64,000 bases of DNA, from contig NZ_CP053108.1 of assembly GCF_013009075.1 (NCBI RefSeq), forward strand, positions 3,552,517 through 3,616,516, given 5' to 3'. Shown here piece by piece: positions 37,479 to 47,881 of this stretch; the stretch's first letter is position 1; each line of letters starts with the position of its first letter. The stretch comes from Halomonas sp. TA22 (lineage in GTDB: Bacteria > Pseudomonadota > Gammaproteobacteria > Pseudomonadales > Halomonadaceae). Position numbers and translations under genes: made by a program. The notes under the pieces were generated by a model. The model worked only from the letters and a program-made list of their open reading frames with translations, made no database searches and had not been told where the DNA came from.

Positions 37479-38834
37479 ATGGAAATCCGCAACAAGGCCA
37501 ACAGGATCCGCCTGTTCAGCTTCAACACCCCGCAGATGCGCGCCTTCCACCTCTCCTGGTTCGCCTTTCACATCTGCTTCTTCGGCTGGTTCGGTATCGC
37601 TCCCCTGATGGCGGTGGTACGCGAAGACCTCAGCCTGACCCAGGCGCAAATCGGCAACACCATCATCGCCTCGGTGCTGATCACCGTCATCGTCCGCCTG
37701 TTGATCGGTGTACTGTGCGACCGCATCGGTCCGCGCCTGGCCTACACCTGGCTGCTCTGCCTCGGTTCGCTGCCGGTGATCAGCATCGCCTTCGTTTCGA
37801 GCTTCGAGGGTTTCTTCCTGGCGCGCCTGGCCATCGGTGCCATCGGCGCCTCCTTCGTCATTACCCAGTATCACACCACCATGATGTTCGCCCCCAATGT
37901 GGTGGGCACCGCCAATGCCACCTCGGCGGGCTGGGGCAACCTGGGCGGGGGCACCACCCAGATCCTGATGCCGCTGATCTTCTCGGGCCTGCTGATGCTC
38001 GGCGTCAATGAAGCGTTCGGCTGGCGGCTGGCCATGGTGGTCCCCGGTGTGGTGCTGTTCCTGACCGGTATCGCCTACTACTTCCTGACCCAGGATGCCC
38101 CCGACGGCAACTTCAGCGAGCTGCGCGCACGCGGCGAGCTACCCCCCGCCGCCAAGGGCAGAGGCAAGGGCTCGGGCAGCTTCATGGATGCCGCCCGCGA
38201 TATCCGCGTCTGGGCGCTGTTCGTGGTCTACGCCATCTGCTTCGGCGTCGAGCTGACCATCAACAACATCGCCGCCATCTACTTCTTCGATCACTTCGAC
38301 CTGACGCTGGCCACCGCTGGCCTGATCGCCGGCCTGTTCGGGATGATGAACCTCTTCGCGCGCACCCTAGGGGGCGTCTTCTCGGATTTGTTCGCCAAGA
38401 ACTGGGGGCTCAAGGGGCGCGTGCGCTGGCTGTTCATCGCCCTAGTGTGCGAAGGCATCGCCCTGATGTTCTTCTCGCAGATGCGCGTGCTGACCATGGC
38501 GATCGGCATCATGCTGGTTTTCAGCCTGTTCGTGCAGATGGCCGAAGGTGCCACCTACGGCGTGGTGCCCTTCATCAACAAGAAGGCGCTGGGCGCCGTG
38601 GCCGGGATCGTCGGGGCCGGCGGTAACGTCGGCGCCGTGGCGGCCGCCTTCCTGTTCCGCTCGGAAGCGATCACCTATCAGCAAGGGCTGTTCTATCTTG
38701 GCTTTACCGTGCTGGTACTCGCCAGTTGTGCGCTACTGGTACGCTTCTCTCCCGAAGAGGAGGCCGAAGAGGCCGCCGCCTTCCAGGAGGCGGTGGGTGA
38801 CGACACCGGTGCCGGAGCCCTCTCGCTACGCTAG
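37479..38834 (+). CDS. narK: nitrate/nitrite MFS transporter (NarK/NasA type)
   Basis: The 451-residue membrane protein is a nitrate/nitrite porter with about 12 helices. Family marks include the first-helix F-H-L-S-W-F-A-F-H-I-C-F-F-G-W-F-G-I-A-P-L (within residues 24-45), a C-D-R-I-G-P-R loop, and the nitrate signature segments N-A-T-S-A-G-W-G-N-L-G-G-G and G-A-G-G-N-V-G-A-V. GAGG eight bases upstream fixes ATG 37479. It probably supplies nitrate to the NasA-NirB pathway encoded about 20 kb away. Its sigma-54 element and hexaloop hairpin suggest it is co-regulated with that cluster. Strong terminator at 38854. Confidence 0.94.
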   Translation: MEIRNKANRIRLFSFNTPQMRAFHLSWFAFHICFFGWFGIAPLMAVVREDLSLTQAQIGNTIIASVLITVIVRLLIGVLCDRIGPRLAYTWLLCLGSLPVISIAFVSSFEGFFLARLAIGAIGASFVITQYHTTMMFAPNVVGTANATSAGWGNLGGGTTQILMPLIFSGLLMLGVNEAFGWRLAMVVPGVVLFLTGIAYYFLTQDAPDGNFSELRARGELPPAAKGRGKGSGSFMDAARDIRVWALFVVYAICFGVELTINNIAAIYFFDHFDLTLATAGLIAGLFGMMNLFARTLGGVFSDLFAKNWGLKGRVRWLFIALVCEGIALMFFSQMRVLTMAIGIMLVFSLFVQMAEGATYGVVPFINKKALGAVAGIVGAGGNVGAVAAAFLFRSEAITYQQGLFYLGFTVLVLASCALLVRFSPEEEAEEAAAFQEAVGDDTGAGALSLR

Positions 38835-38853
38835 CCCCGTGATTCGACATGGT

Positions 38854-38883
38854 AAAAAGCCGCTCCCCGTGGAGCGGCTTTTT
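38854..38883 (+). terminator. intrinsic terminator after narK
   Basis: A 13-bp perfect stem (38854-38866 with 38871-38883) has a CCGT loop, and the arms are A-rich then T-rich (AAAAAG...CTTTTT). It can work in both directions. Confidence 0.93.
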
Positions 38884-38963
38884 CATGGCCTTAGCACGCC
38901 AGGTAAGCCCCATCTGCTGACGCTTGCTACACTACGCCCCAGCTTCGTTATCCAGGATTCTCC

Positions 38964-40817
<1,854 letters not shown>

Positions 40818-41117
40818 CCATTGCTGATAAACGGTTGACGCTTACCCCGGCGATTGGCTAAAAGAGAAGAGTCGCGCCACGTGGCGCGGCACTTACCCTC
40901 AACGAGAATCGTCCCTCATGCTCTGGCTGCAGCCCGTCAATATCACTGGCAACTCACATCGCGTTTTCAATAACGCAATGCGAGCATGCCCGTTGCCGTG
41001 CGCCAGTAGTTAATCGAAGGACGCTGGCCGCGGCACTTGTCGCGGTCAAGCTATCACCTCTCCGGTCATACCCTGTTCGCACAAGTCCCGGCCTCCGAAA
41101 GAAAGGAGACCGAGAAC
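40818..41117. other. 300-bp spacer with promoter-like elements
   Basis: No gene was seen. It holds a 16-bp perfect palindrome (CGCGCCACGTGGCGCG, 40873-40888) and a possible sigma-70 promoter (TTGACG at 40835-40840 and CTAAAA at 40858-40863, spacing 17). Either could belong to the DUF1127 gene. The A-G-rich ribosome site GAAAGGAGACC lies at its right end. Confidence 0.35.
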
Positions 41118-41363
41118 ATGGCAATTCGACTCATCAAGCGACTTTTGCGCGGCATCCGTACTCGCCACACCACCCGCCAGCACTACAATGCGCTTCGGGA
41201 GTATGATCCCCGCATGCTCAAGGACGTCGGGCTGCGCTGGGAGCGCGGCAATCTGGTGGCGATCAACCCGGAGCGCGAGCTGCCGGTAGCCGCTGGCGCC
41301 GAAGCAGCCGCAATGAAGAAACGCCCCGATGCCTGTCCCAGCTGCGGAGTCAGGCTGACGTAG
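41118..41363 (+). CDS. DUF1127 domain small protein with C-terminal CxxC
   Basis: The 81-residue protein has the arginine-rich DUF1127 (YjiS-like) motif, R-Q-H-Y-N-A-L-R-E-Y-D-P-R-M-L-K-D-V-G-L, at residues 21-40. Such small basic proteins have roles in RNA turnover and in phosphate and carbon metabolism in other bacteria. The C-terminal extension ends with C-P-S-C-G-V-R-L, a half zinc-ribbon that is not part of the usual 45-70 residue domain. GAAAGGAGACC upstream is a strong ribosome site. It is a single-gene unit followed by a terminator. Confidence 0.85.
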   Translation: MAIRLIKRLLRGIRTRHTTRQHYNALREYDPRMLKDVGLRWERGNLVAINPERELPVAAGAEAAAMKKRPDACPSCGVRLT

Positions 41364-41365
41364 AC

Positions 41366-41400
41366 AAAGCCCCGGTCACAGGGAGTGACCGGGGCTTTTT
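41366..41400. terminator. bidirectional terminator
   Basis: A 13-bp perfect stem (41366-41378 with 41386-41398) has a 7-nt loop and a TTTTT end on the plus strand. It ends the DUF1127 gene and faces the convergent aldolase gene. Confidence 0.9.
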
Positions 41401-41421
41401 CGCTCCCGCGAGCACGCTGAT

Positions 41422-42222
41422 TCAATACAGCGACGAAGGGTTGGCGGACTCGCCCCCGGCCTTGTAACGCCCAATGGTCTTCAACGCCGCCTGGCGCAGC
41501 AGGCTGACATCGATACCTACCGCAATGAATTGGCAGCCCAGTGCCCGATAGCGACGAGCATCCTCCTCCCGTGGGGCGAGGATACCGGCCGCCTTTCCCG
41601 CTACCTGCACAGCGGCGATGGCATGTTCGATCATCTGTTGTACCTCGGGATGGCCAGGATTGCCGGGATGGCCCAGTCCCGACGAGAGATCGATCGGCCC
41701 GATGAAGACCGCATCGACTCCCTCCACTGCAGCGATCGCCTCGACGTTATCGATCCCCGCACGCGACTCCACCTGGACGATCAGGCACAGCTCCTCGTGA
41801 GCCGTGCTCAGATAATCCGCCACGCCATCCCAGCGGGTAGCGCGCGTCAAGCCACCGCCTACGCCACGTATGCCACGCGGTGGATAGTACATGGCACGCA
41901 CCAACGCCTCGGCCTGCTCGGCGCTCTCCACCATCGGCACCATCAAGGACTGCACCCCGATATCGAGAAGCTGCTTGATCAGCGCGGTGTCATGATTGAC
42001 GGCACGCACCACTGGCGCCGACGAGTAGGCTGCCACTGCCTGCAGCTGGCCGAGAATCGAAGGCACCGTATTGGGAGCATGCTCCCCGTCGATCAGCAGC
42101 CAGTCGAACCCCGTCGTTGCCAGAATCTCGGTGGCATAGGCAGTACCGAAGCCGGCCCAGCAACCATACTGAGCGCCACTCTTAGCCAAAGCCGCCTTGA
42201 AGACGTTGTGAGGCATATGCAT
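41422..42222 (-). CDS. HpcH/HpaI family aldolase (4-hydroxy-2-oxoheptanedioate / 2-dehydro-3-deoxyglucarate aldolase type)
   Basis: The 266-residue class II pyruvate aldolase splits 4-hydroxy-2-oxo acids to pyruvate and an aldehyde. Visible marks are W-L-L-I-D-G-E-H-A-P-N near residue 48, the metal-binding Q-V-E-S-R-A-G-I-D-N and I-G-P-I-D-L-S-S-G-L-G segments, and R-G-V-G-G-G-L. ATG 42222 has AAGGA at a good distance; other close starts are ATG 42216 and TTG 42237. No aromatic-degradation or glucarate genes adjoin, so the substrate is open. The protein resembles HpaI and GarL equally. Confidence 0.9.
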   Translation of the reverse strand: MHMPHNVFKAALAKSGAQYGCWAGFGTAYATEILATTGFDWLLIDGEHAPNTVPSILGQLQAVAAYSSAPVVRAVNHDTALIKQLLDIGVQSLMVPMVESAEQAEALVRAMYYPPRGIRGVGGGLTRATRWDGVADYLSTAHEELCLIVQVESRAGIDNVEAIAAVEGVDAVFIGPIDLSSGLGHPGNPGHPEVQQMIEHAIAAVQVAGKAAGILAPREEDARRYRALGCQFIAVGIDVSLLRQAALKTIGRYKAGGESANPSSLY

Positions 42223-42488
42223 GAACGCATCCTTCAAACGTAGAGAGGTACATAAGACATAGCAGACCAGCCACTCTCGCGGCGAAGAATGTCACACCAG
42301 AGGCTCGGTCCCAGTCGCACTGCCCTTATAGCCCCAACGGCCGACCAAGCGCTGCAAGCAAGGCCGCGTCATCCTCCCTGCTAGGCAACCGTTCATTGCC
42401 GGGTCCTCCTACGTTGATGGGACGACTGGCCATTGCGGCCCGCCAGGCCATAATAAGTGCGTGTCAGCATCCACCCAATAGGCTTCCG

Positions 42489-43217
42489 ATGACATGCTCT
42501 TTTACCTCGACGCTGTCGATCGCATCACTGGCCGGCCTGCTAATGATCGCAGCCCAACCCGGCCATGCCGACGGTTTTTTCTCCCATGTTGCGTACTCCA
42601 CCTCAAGTCATGGACACACCCTCGAGCGTACCCTTAGCCGGCTGGCCCCCGGTGCCGACCCGCAGGTGCTGCAGCTGGCCGCCAGTGCGCTGGCCTGTGC
42701 CGACCCGGATGCCGCACGACTGACGGTGATCGACTACTCGCTACCCTCCAACGAGCCACGACTCTGGGTGTTCGATCTCGAAGCGCAGGCGCTGATGTTC
42801 GAAGAACTGGTCTCCCACGGGCGCGGCTCCGGCGATGCCGAGGCCACGCTCTTCTCCAACATCCCCGAGAGCTACCAGTCGAGCCTGGGGCTGTTCAGGA
42901 CCATGAACAGCTACTATGGTCGCAACGGCTATTCACTGCGCCTGGAAGGACTCGAATCGGGAATCAACGATCTCGCCTATCAGCGCGCCATCGTCATCCA
43001 CGGTGCCGATTATGTCAGCGAATCGTTCATCGAGCAGACCGGCCGGCTGGGACGCAGCCACGGCTGCCCGGCGGTACGCCAGGAGATCACCTATCCGCTG
43101 ATCGACAGCATCAAGGAGGATCAGTACCTGTTCGTCTACTACCCCGACGCCGAGTGGTTCGAAAGCTCCTCTTACCTGAACTGCAGCCGTGATGAGCGAA
43201 CGCTTGCCATACAGTAA
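42489..43217 (+). CDS. murein L,D-transpeptidase catalytic-domain (YkuD_2) family protein
   Basis: The 242-residue protein carries an N-terminal signal peptide (residues 1-27, ending A-Q-P-G-H-A-D). The C-terminal region has the catalytic motif of YkuD_2 proteins: A-I-V-I-H-G-A-D-Y and L-G-R-S-H-G-C-P-A-V-R, with the active cysteine in H-G-C. A W-V-F-D-L motif precedes it. It probably works in the periplasm on peptidoglycan, or anchors it, but such proteins have not been studied much. ATG 42489 lies just before the signal peptide. Confidence 0.88.
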   Translation: MTCSFTSTLSIASLAGLLMIAAQPGHADGFFSHVAYSTSSHGHTLERTLSRLAPGADPQVLQLAASALACADPDAARLTVIDYSLPSNEPRLWVFDLEAQALMFEELVSHGRGSGDAEATLFSNIPESYQSSLGLFRTMNSYYGRNGYSLRLEGLESGINDLAYQRAIVIHGADYVSESFIEQTGRLGRSHGCPAVRQEITYPLIDSIKEDQYLFVYYPDAEWFESSSYLNCSRDERTLAIQ

Positions 43218-43310
43218 AGCAGCACGAATCGCCTAGCGCGGCCATGCCAGTCCTGATTGGCACCGTACTTGCTTCGAAATTGGGCAAGCGGCTTAGGCGG
43301 GAGACAATGC

Positions 43311-43721
43311 ATGACACGAGAGACCCCGGGAATGACGCCTGCAGAACGCCTGCTACTGGCAGCCAAGCGCTGTGAAATCGACAATCTCGAGCACCTTGCC
43401 ACCACCTGCGAGATCGTCGGCGACATCAGCCGCTTCATCCATGCCCTGCAGAAGGAGCGTGGTGCTTCGAACATCTACCTGGCCTCGTGTGGCGAGCGCT
43501 TCGCCACGCGACGCGAGGAGCGAATCGTCGAGAGCCTACGTAACGAGCAGGCCATCCGCCAGCGTCCGCGCAACCGCATCACGCTTGCCGACGATCCGAG
43601 CTACAACCGCTACCGCCAGGAGGTTCTGCGCTTTCTCTACGAGAAGCAGCGCAAGGTGGAGAACATCACCGAGCGGCGCAAGGCAGATTCCGCCAAGGAG
43701 AAGCAGGTGGCTCACGCCTGA
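43311..43721 (+). CDS. small NIT-domain-like protein (N-terminal fragment of a nitrate-sensing regulator?)
   Basis: The 136-residue protein has the start of a NIT (nitrate/nitrite sensing) domain: about residues 8-62 (A-E-R-L-L-L-A-A-K-R-C-E-I-D-N-L ... V-G-D-I-S-R-F-I-H-A-L-Q-K-E-R-G-A-S-N-I-Y-L-A-S) resemble the beginning of NasR-like antiterminators. From about residue 75 on, the sequence turns into an arginine- and glutamate-rich tail (R-F-L-Y-E-K-Q-R-K-V-E-N-I-T-E-R-R-K) with no recognisable domain. No ANTAR part follows in any frame. GGGAGA precedes ATG 43311 and a terminator follows. It could be a truncated regulator or a small sensor; family assignment is tentative. Confidence 0.6.
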   Translation: MTRETPGMTPAERLLLAAKRCEIDNLEHLATTCEIVGDISRFIHALQKERGASNIYLASCGERFATRREERIVESLRNEQAIRQRPRNRITLADDPSYNRYRQEVLRFLYEKQRKVENITERRKADSAKEKQVAHA

Positions 43722-43751
43722 TCGCGTGTACTGAGCAAGACCGACGACTAG

Positions 43752-43772
43752 GCCACCGCAAGGTGGCTTTTT
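43752..43772 (+). terminator. intrinsic terminator
   Basis: A GCCACC/GGTGGC stem (43752-43757 with 43762-43767) with GCAA loop is followed by TTTTT. It ends the small NIT-like gene. Confidence 0.9.
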
Positions 43773-43851
43773 GTTACGGACGCAGCCGCGAAGTCTGAAA
43801 CGATGACTACACTGCAAAGGCGCGAACACGACAACCATGCAGGAGCCCAGC

Positions 43852-44271
43852 ATGACCATCGAATGCCAAGGCAGCTGCCTATGCGGCGCCGTGAGCCTCA
43901 CCGTCACGATCGAGGGCCACAGCGTTGCCGCCTGTCACTGCAGCATGTGTCGCACCTGGTCGGGAGCGCCAATGCTGGCGCTTGAAGGGGTCAAGGAGGT
44001 GCACATCACCGGTGAGGAGAACATCGCGGTTTACGCCTCCTCCGAGTGGGCCGAACGCGGTTTCTGCCGCCAGTGCGGCACTCACCTCTTCTACCGGCTC
44101 AGGGAGAGCGATCACTATGCCCTCCCGATAGGCCTGGTCGACCGTGGCGAGGCGTGGCACTTCGAGACCCAGATCTTCATCGACGAGAAACCGGCCTTCT
44201 ACGCTTTCGCCAACCAGACCCAGGAGTTGACCGGCCAGCAGGCGCTGGAGATGTTCAACGAATCGCGCTGA
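43852..44271 (+). CDS. GFA family (glutathione-dependent formaldehyde-activating-like) protein
   Basis: The 139-residue protein belongs to the Mss4-like GFA family with two zinc-binding cysteine sets: C-L-C-G-A-V, C-H-C-S-M-C-R and F-C-R-Q-C-G-T-H-L. Most members have no shown activity on formaldehyde, so the name describes the fold only. ATG 43852 is preceded by AGGAG, six bases away; an upstream ATG at 43837 has none. It is convergent with the HglS-like gene, 12 bp away. Confidence 0.92.
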   Translation: MTIECQGSCLCGAVSLTVTIEGHSVAACHCSMCRTWSGAPMLALEGVKEVHITGEENIAVYASSEWAERGFCRQCGTHLFYRLRESDHYALPIGLVDRGEAWHFETQIFIDEKPAFYAFANQTQELTGQQALEMFNESR

Positions 44272-44283
44272 GCCTGGCTGAGC

Positions 44284-45648
44284 TCAGCGCGCCAGGCGCG
44301 CAAGCACCGCCTTGCGGCTGCTCTCCTGCATCTCGGCATAGAGCGCGAACTCATCGGTCACCGGGCAGCCCAGGGCCTGTTCGAGTTGTGCCCGGTTGGC
44401 ATTGCCCGCCTGCAGGCCACGCGAATCGTCACCCAGGTTGGACTGGAATATCCCTGCCGCGCTCACCGGCAGGAAATCCTCGTAGACGATCGGCCGAGCC
44501 TCGACCAGCCCCTGAGCGATCAGCGCCTCGATCTCGTTTTCCGCCGCCTCGCCCGTGACCTCGTGCCCCAACGGGGTGAGTTCATAGCGGAAGTAAGCCA
44601 GTGCCTGACGGCGCAGCTCGGCGGCATCATCGGGGAACGCCTCGAAGACGCGGCCAAGCCGAGCCTGGTGCAGCGCATTGTCCTGGCTTGAGGACGGCTC
44701 CTGAGCCTCGGCCAGCAGGCGGTCGTAGAGCGCCCTGCCCTTGGGCGTCAGGGCCACGCCGCGCTGCTCGATCTCGCCGAAGCGAGCGGTATGGGTGCCC
44801 TTCGTCTCACCGACAAAGTGGATCGACTCCTCGAGCGCCTTGAAGCTGGTCTGGCGCAGCAGGATCGGGCACTGACGGCGCGGCGGACCCTCGATAATCG
44901 CCTTGGGGTTGATACCCCGCTTGGGCATGCGCCACTGCACCTCGTCGATGTCCAGCGTGCGCGGCGTGAGATGGTTGATATGCGGCCCGCGGAAGCAGAC
45001 CACGTCGGCAATCAGGCGATGCTCGCCATGCAGTGCTTCATAGGTATCGAGATCCACCGTGGCCTCCTGATGCCAGCGGAAGGTCTCCAGCGCCTCGGCC
45101 ACGAAACGCTCGGCCTGCTCGGCATTGAGCCCACCCTGCCGCTCATGGGTCTCGATCAGCTCGCGGGCACCGGGAGTGAAGATATCGCGCGACGCCAGCA
45201 CCTCCTCGGCACGCGCCCGCAATGCTTCATCCTCGATCAGCTCCAGCCGCAGCAGCGAGGTGAAGACGCGAAACGGGTTGCGCCGCAATGCCGCCTCATC
45301 CACCGGGCGAAACGCGGTAGAGTGCACCGGCACACCGGCCTGGGAGAGGTCGTAATAGCCCACCGGTTGCATGCCCATGACTGCAAACAGCCGACGTAGC
45401 ATGCCAAGCTCCTGTGGCGTGCCGACACGGATCGCCCCATGGCGCTCCACGCTGAGTCGCACCAGCTCATCGGCCGCTTGCATCTTGCTGTGCAGGACTG
45501 GGTCGGCGGTCAGCACCTCGCGGTTCACCTCATCGACCAATTCGAGCAGGGTGGAGTATTGCGGCACTTCCTGCTGGTACATCGCCGACATGGCCGCGGA
45601 GAAGCGATCGCGAATCTCGTCGGAAGTCATCAACGGCGCGGTGTTCAT
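44284..45648 (-). CDS. hglS: 2-oxoadipate dioxygenase/decarboxylase (HglS, DUF1338)
   Basis: The 454-residue protein matches DUF1338/HglS, a VOC-fold iron enzyme that converts 2-oxoadipate to D-2-hydroxyglutarate in lysine breakdown, as shown in Pseudomonas putida. Metal-binding residues are visible in V-P-V-H-S-T-A-F-R-P (histidine), I-N-H-L-T-P (histidine) and V-Y-E-D-F-L-P-V-S-A-A-G-I-F-Q-S-N-L (glutamate). The length is as expected. No other lysine-catabolic gene is close, so in this organism the pathway would be dispersed. Confidence 0.9.
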   Translation of the reverse strand: MNTAPLMTSDEIRDRFSAAMSAMYQQEVPQYSTLLELVDEVNREVLTADPVLHSKMQAADELVRLSVERHGAIRVGTPQELGMLRRLFAVMGMQPVGYYDLSQAGVPVHSTAFRPVDEAALRRNPFRVFTSLLRLELIEDEALRARAEEVLASRDIFTPGARELIETHERQGGLNAEQAERFVAEALETFRWHQEATVDLDTYEALHGEHRLIADVVCFRGPHINHLTPRTLDIDEVQWRMPKRGINPKAIIEGPPRRQCPILLRQTSFKALEESIHFVGETKGTHTARFGEIEQRGVALTPKGRALYDRLLAEAQEPSSSQDNALHQARLGRVFEAFPDDAAELRRQALAYFRYELTPLGHEVTGEAAENEIEALIAQGLVEARPIVYEDFLPVSAAGIFQSNLGDDSRGLQAGNANRAQLEQALGCPVTDEFALYAEMQESSRKAVLARLAR

Positions 45649-45845
45649 GGCGTTTCCTTGTTTTTCGGTTAGAACTGCGATCCTGCAGCATACTCACCCA
45701 GCCCGCCAGGCGCTTGTGCCGGGGGCACGCTTCCCAATGCTCAGGCGTACATGCTAAAGCGCGTCAGGACCGGTTCTCTTTCACTACTTGCCGCGATTGC
45801 TGCTAGGCTCATGTAACGCTCATACGATCAAGGAGGAGAGACTTC

Positions 45846-46322
45846 ATGCCCATCTCGGTAGGCGAGGAAATCCCTGACGTTACCCTCAAGACCAATGGTC
45901 CCGATGGGCCTCAGGACATCTCGACGGGAGAGTTCTTCGCCGACAAGCGCGTGGTCCTGTTTGCGGTCCCCGGTGCCTTCACTCCCGGTTGCTCCAACAA
46001 TCATATGCCAGGTTTCGTCATCCATGCCGATGACATCCTCGCCAAGGGGGTCGGCAAGATCGCCTGCCTGGCCGTCAATGACGCCTTCGTGCTCGGCGCC
46101 TGGCAGAAGCACCAGAATGCCGAAAAGCTGACCATGCTCGCCGACGGTAATGCGCAATTCACCAAGGCCCTGGGACTCGAGATGGATGCCAGCGGCTTCG
46201 GCATGGGCACGCGCTGCAAGCGCTTAGCATTGATCGCCAACAATGGCGTGGTGGAGTATCTCGGCGTGGACGAAAAGGGCGTCCATGAAAGCAGCGCCGA
46301 GACCGTACTCAGCCAGCTGTAA
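45846..46322 (+). CDS. peroxiredoxin (Prx5 type)
   Basis: The 158-residue protein is an atypical peroxiredoxin of the Prx5 group, using glutathione or glutaredoxin to reduce peroxides. The peroxidatic cysteine is Cys49 in V-P-G-A-F-T-P-G-C-S-N-N-H-M-P-G. The central A-V-N-D-A-F-V-L-G-A-W and G-M-G-T-R-C-K-R segments fit the family. GGAGGAG precedes the start. It stands alone between HglS and an MFS gene. Confidence 0.95.
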   Translation: MPISVGEEIPDVTLKTNGPDGPQDISTGEFFADKRVVLFAVPGAFTPGCSNNHMPGFVIHADDILAKGVGKIACLAVNDAFVLGAWQKHQNAEKLTMLADGNAQFTKALGLEMDASGFGMGTRCKRLALIANNGVVEYLGVDEKGVHESSAETVLSQL

Positions 46323-46480
46323 TCAGTCAGGCGTTAATAATAGCCGGTGACCGGATCGGCTTGGCAAGTCACGCCCTCTCTCTGGCCCTTTGTGGCATAT
46401 AACCTATCGAAAACGTTTTTTCCTGGGCACGCCAAGCTGGCACGGTCTCAAGAATCTCATCAGAACCCAGGGAGAATGCG

Positions 46481-47776
46481 ATGCGGGCGTTACTAAGACC
46501 CGTCCGAGCAATACTAGGAAGTGTGGCGTTACTGCTGCTCGGCAATGGTTTGATCAATACTCTACTCACCTTGCGGGGGGCTCACGAAGGCTTCTCGACC
46601 CCGCTGCTGGGCATGATCATGTCCGGCTATTTCGTCGGCTTTGTCTGCGGCACATGGGTCAGTGGCCGACTCATCCGGCGTATCGGCCATATTCGTGCAT
46701 TCGCCTTCTGCGCGGCGATCTGCGCCTCGGGGGCGCTTTTGCACATCATCTTCATCGATCCCTGGGCCTGGCTGGTACTGCGCTTCCTCTATGGCCTTTC
46801 GTTCGTCACGTTGATGACGGTGATCGAAAGCTGGCTCAACAGCCAGGCGGCTGCCCATGAGCGGGGCAAGATCTTTGCCATCTACATGGTGGTCAACCTG
46901 GGCGCCATTGCCCTTGCTCAACAGATCCTGCGCCTGGACACCCCCGACGGCTCGCTGCTGTTCGCCATGACCACCATCCTGATCTGCTGGGCACTGCTGC
47001 CGATCACCATGACCCGGCGCAGCCAACCCACTGTGCCCGACAACCCCAAGAGCACCTTGAAAGCGCTGATCGGCTTTGCCCCCATGGCCGTAGCCGCCGC
47101 GACGCTCTCGGGACTTGCCATGGGCGCGTTCTGGGCAATGACGCCGGTCTACGCCCAGCAGGTGGGTTTCGATACCGCCGGGGTGGGCCTGGTGATGAGT
47201 ATCTCGATACTCGGCGGTGCGCTCTTGCAGATTCCCATCGGGCGCTTTTCCGACAAGCATGACCGCACCGTAGTGTTGATCTGCGTGACCGTGATGGCCG
47301 CCGCCCTTGCTGCCCTGATGCCACTCGCGCCGACCCAGACGATACTGATGGGGATGTTCTTCGTGTGGGGCGGGCTCTCCTTCTCGCTCTATCCACTGGC
47401 GGTGGCGCAACTGGTCGATCAGTTGCGCCCCGAGGAGGTGGTCTCTGGCTCCGCCGACATGCTGGTACTGCATGGCGCAGGCTCTGCCGTCGCTCCGCTG
47501 GCGGTCGGGGTGGTCATGAACGTCTTCGGCGCTCAGGGGCTACCGCTCTACATCGCCTGCGTACTGGCCCTGCTTGCGGCCTATGCGCTCTATCGGCGGC
47601 GCCGTGTCTCGGGAATCATCACTCATACGGCGCACTTCGAACCGATGGTCCAGACCAGCAACCAGGCACTGGCAATGGCCTTCGACGATACCCAGCCCGA
47701 CCTCTTCGACGACCCCAGCTTCTACGAGGAGCACGAGCGGCAACGCATCATCGATGCCGTGACCCAGGGGCGTTGA
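46481..47776 (+). CDS. MFS transporter, copy 1 of a duplicated pair
   Basis: The 431-residue protein is a 12-helix major facilitator of the YcaD-like kind, with unknown cargo. It begins R-P-V-R-A-I-L-G-S-V-A-L-L-L-L-G-N-G-L and has the W-V-S-G-R-L-I-R-R-I-G-H loop and E-S-W-L-N-S-Q motif. It ends with an acidic cytosolic tail (D-D-T-Q-P-D-L-F-D-D-P-S-F-Y-E-E). An equally long, very similar paralogue lies at 49116-50411, two genes away. The preceding gene is a peroxiredoxin, 158 bp upstream. Confidence 0.9.
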   Translation: MRALLRPVRAILGSVALLLLGNGLINTLLTLRGAHEGFSTPLLGMIMSGYFVGFVCGTWVSGRLIRRIGHIRAFAFCAAICASGALLHIIFIDPWAWLVLRFLYGLSFVTLMTVIESWLNSQAAAHERGKIFAIYMVVNLGAIALAQQILRLDTPDGSLLFAMTTILICWALLPITMTRRSQPTVPDNPKSTLKALIGFAPMAVAAATLSGLAMGAFWAMTPVYAQQVGFDTAGVGLVMSISILGGALLQIPIGRFSDKHDRTVVLICVTVMAAALAALMPLAPTQTILMGMFFVWGGLSFSLYPLAVAQLVDQLRPEEVVSGSADMLVLHGAGSAVAPLAVGVVMNVFGAQGLPLYIACVLALLAAYALYRRRRVSGIITHTAHFEPMVQTSNQALAMAFDDTQPDLFDDPSFYEEHERQRIIDAVTQGR

Positions 47777-47783
47777 TCAAGCT

Positions 47784-47824
47784 CGTCACGCTGCCGTCTC
47801 CCCTGCGGTGACGGCAGCGTGACG
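47784..47824 (+). terminator. hairpin after first MFS gene
   Basis: A perfect 15-bp stem (47784-47798 with 47810-47824) with an 11-nt loop begins 8 bp after the stop codon. There is no T-run, so termination is inferred from stem strength and position. Confidence 0.55.
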
Positions 47825-47881
47825 CACTGCGGGGTCAGCGTCGTATAATCCCGAGACTGGTGGACGACACGGGACGACGTG

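Noticed and set aside
40873-40888. 16-bp perfect GC palindrome considered as terminator or operator
   Set aside because: It has no loop or T-run and no known consensus; it is only noted in the spacer entry.
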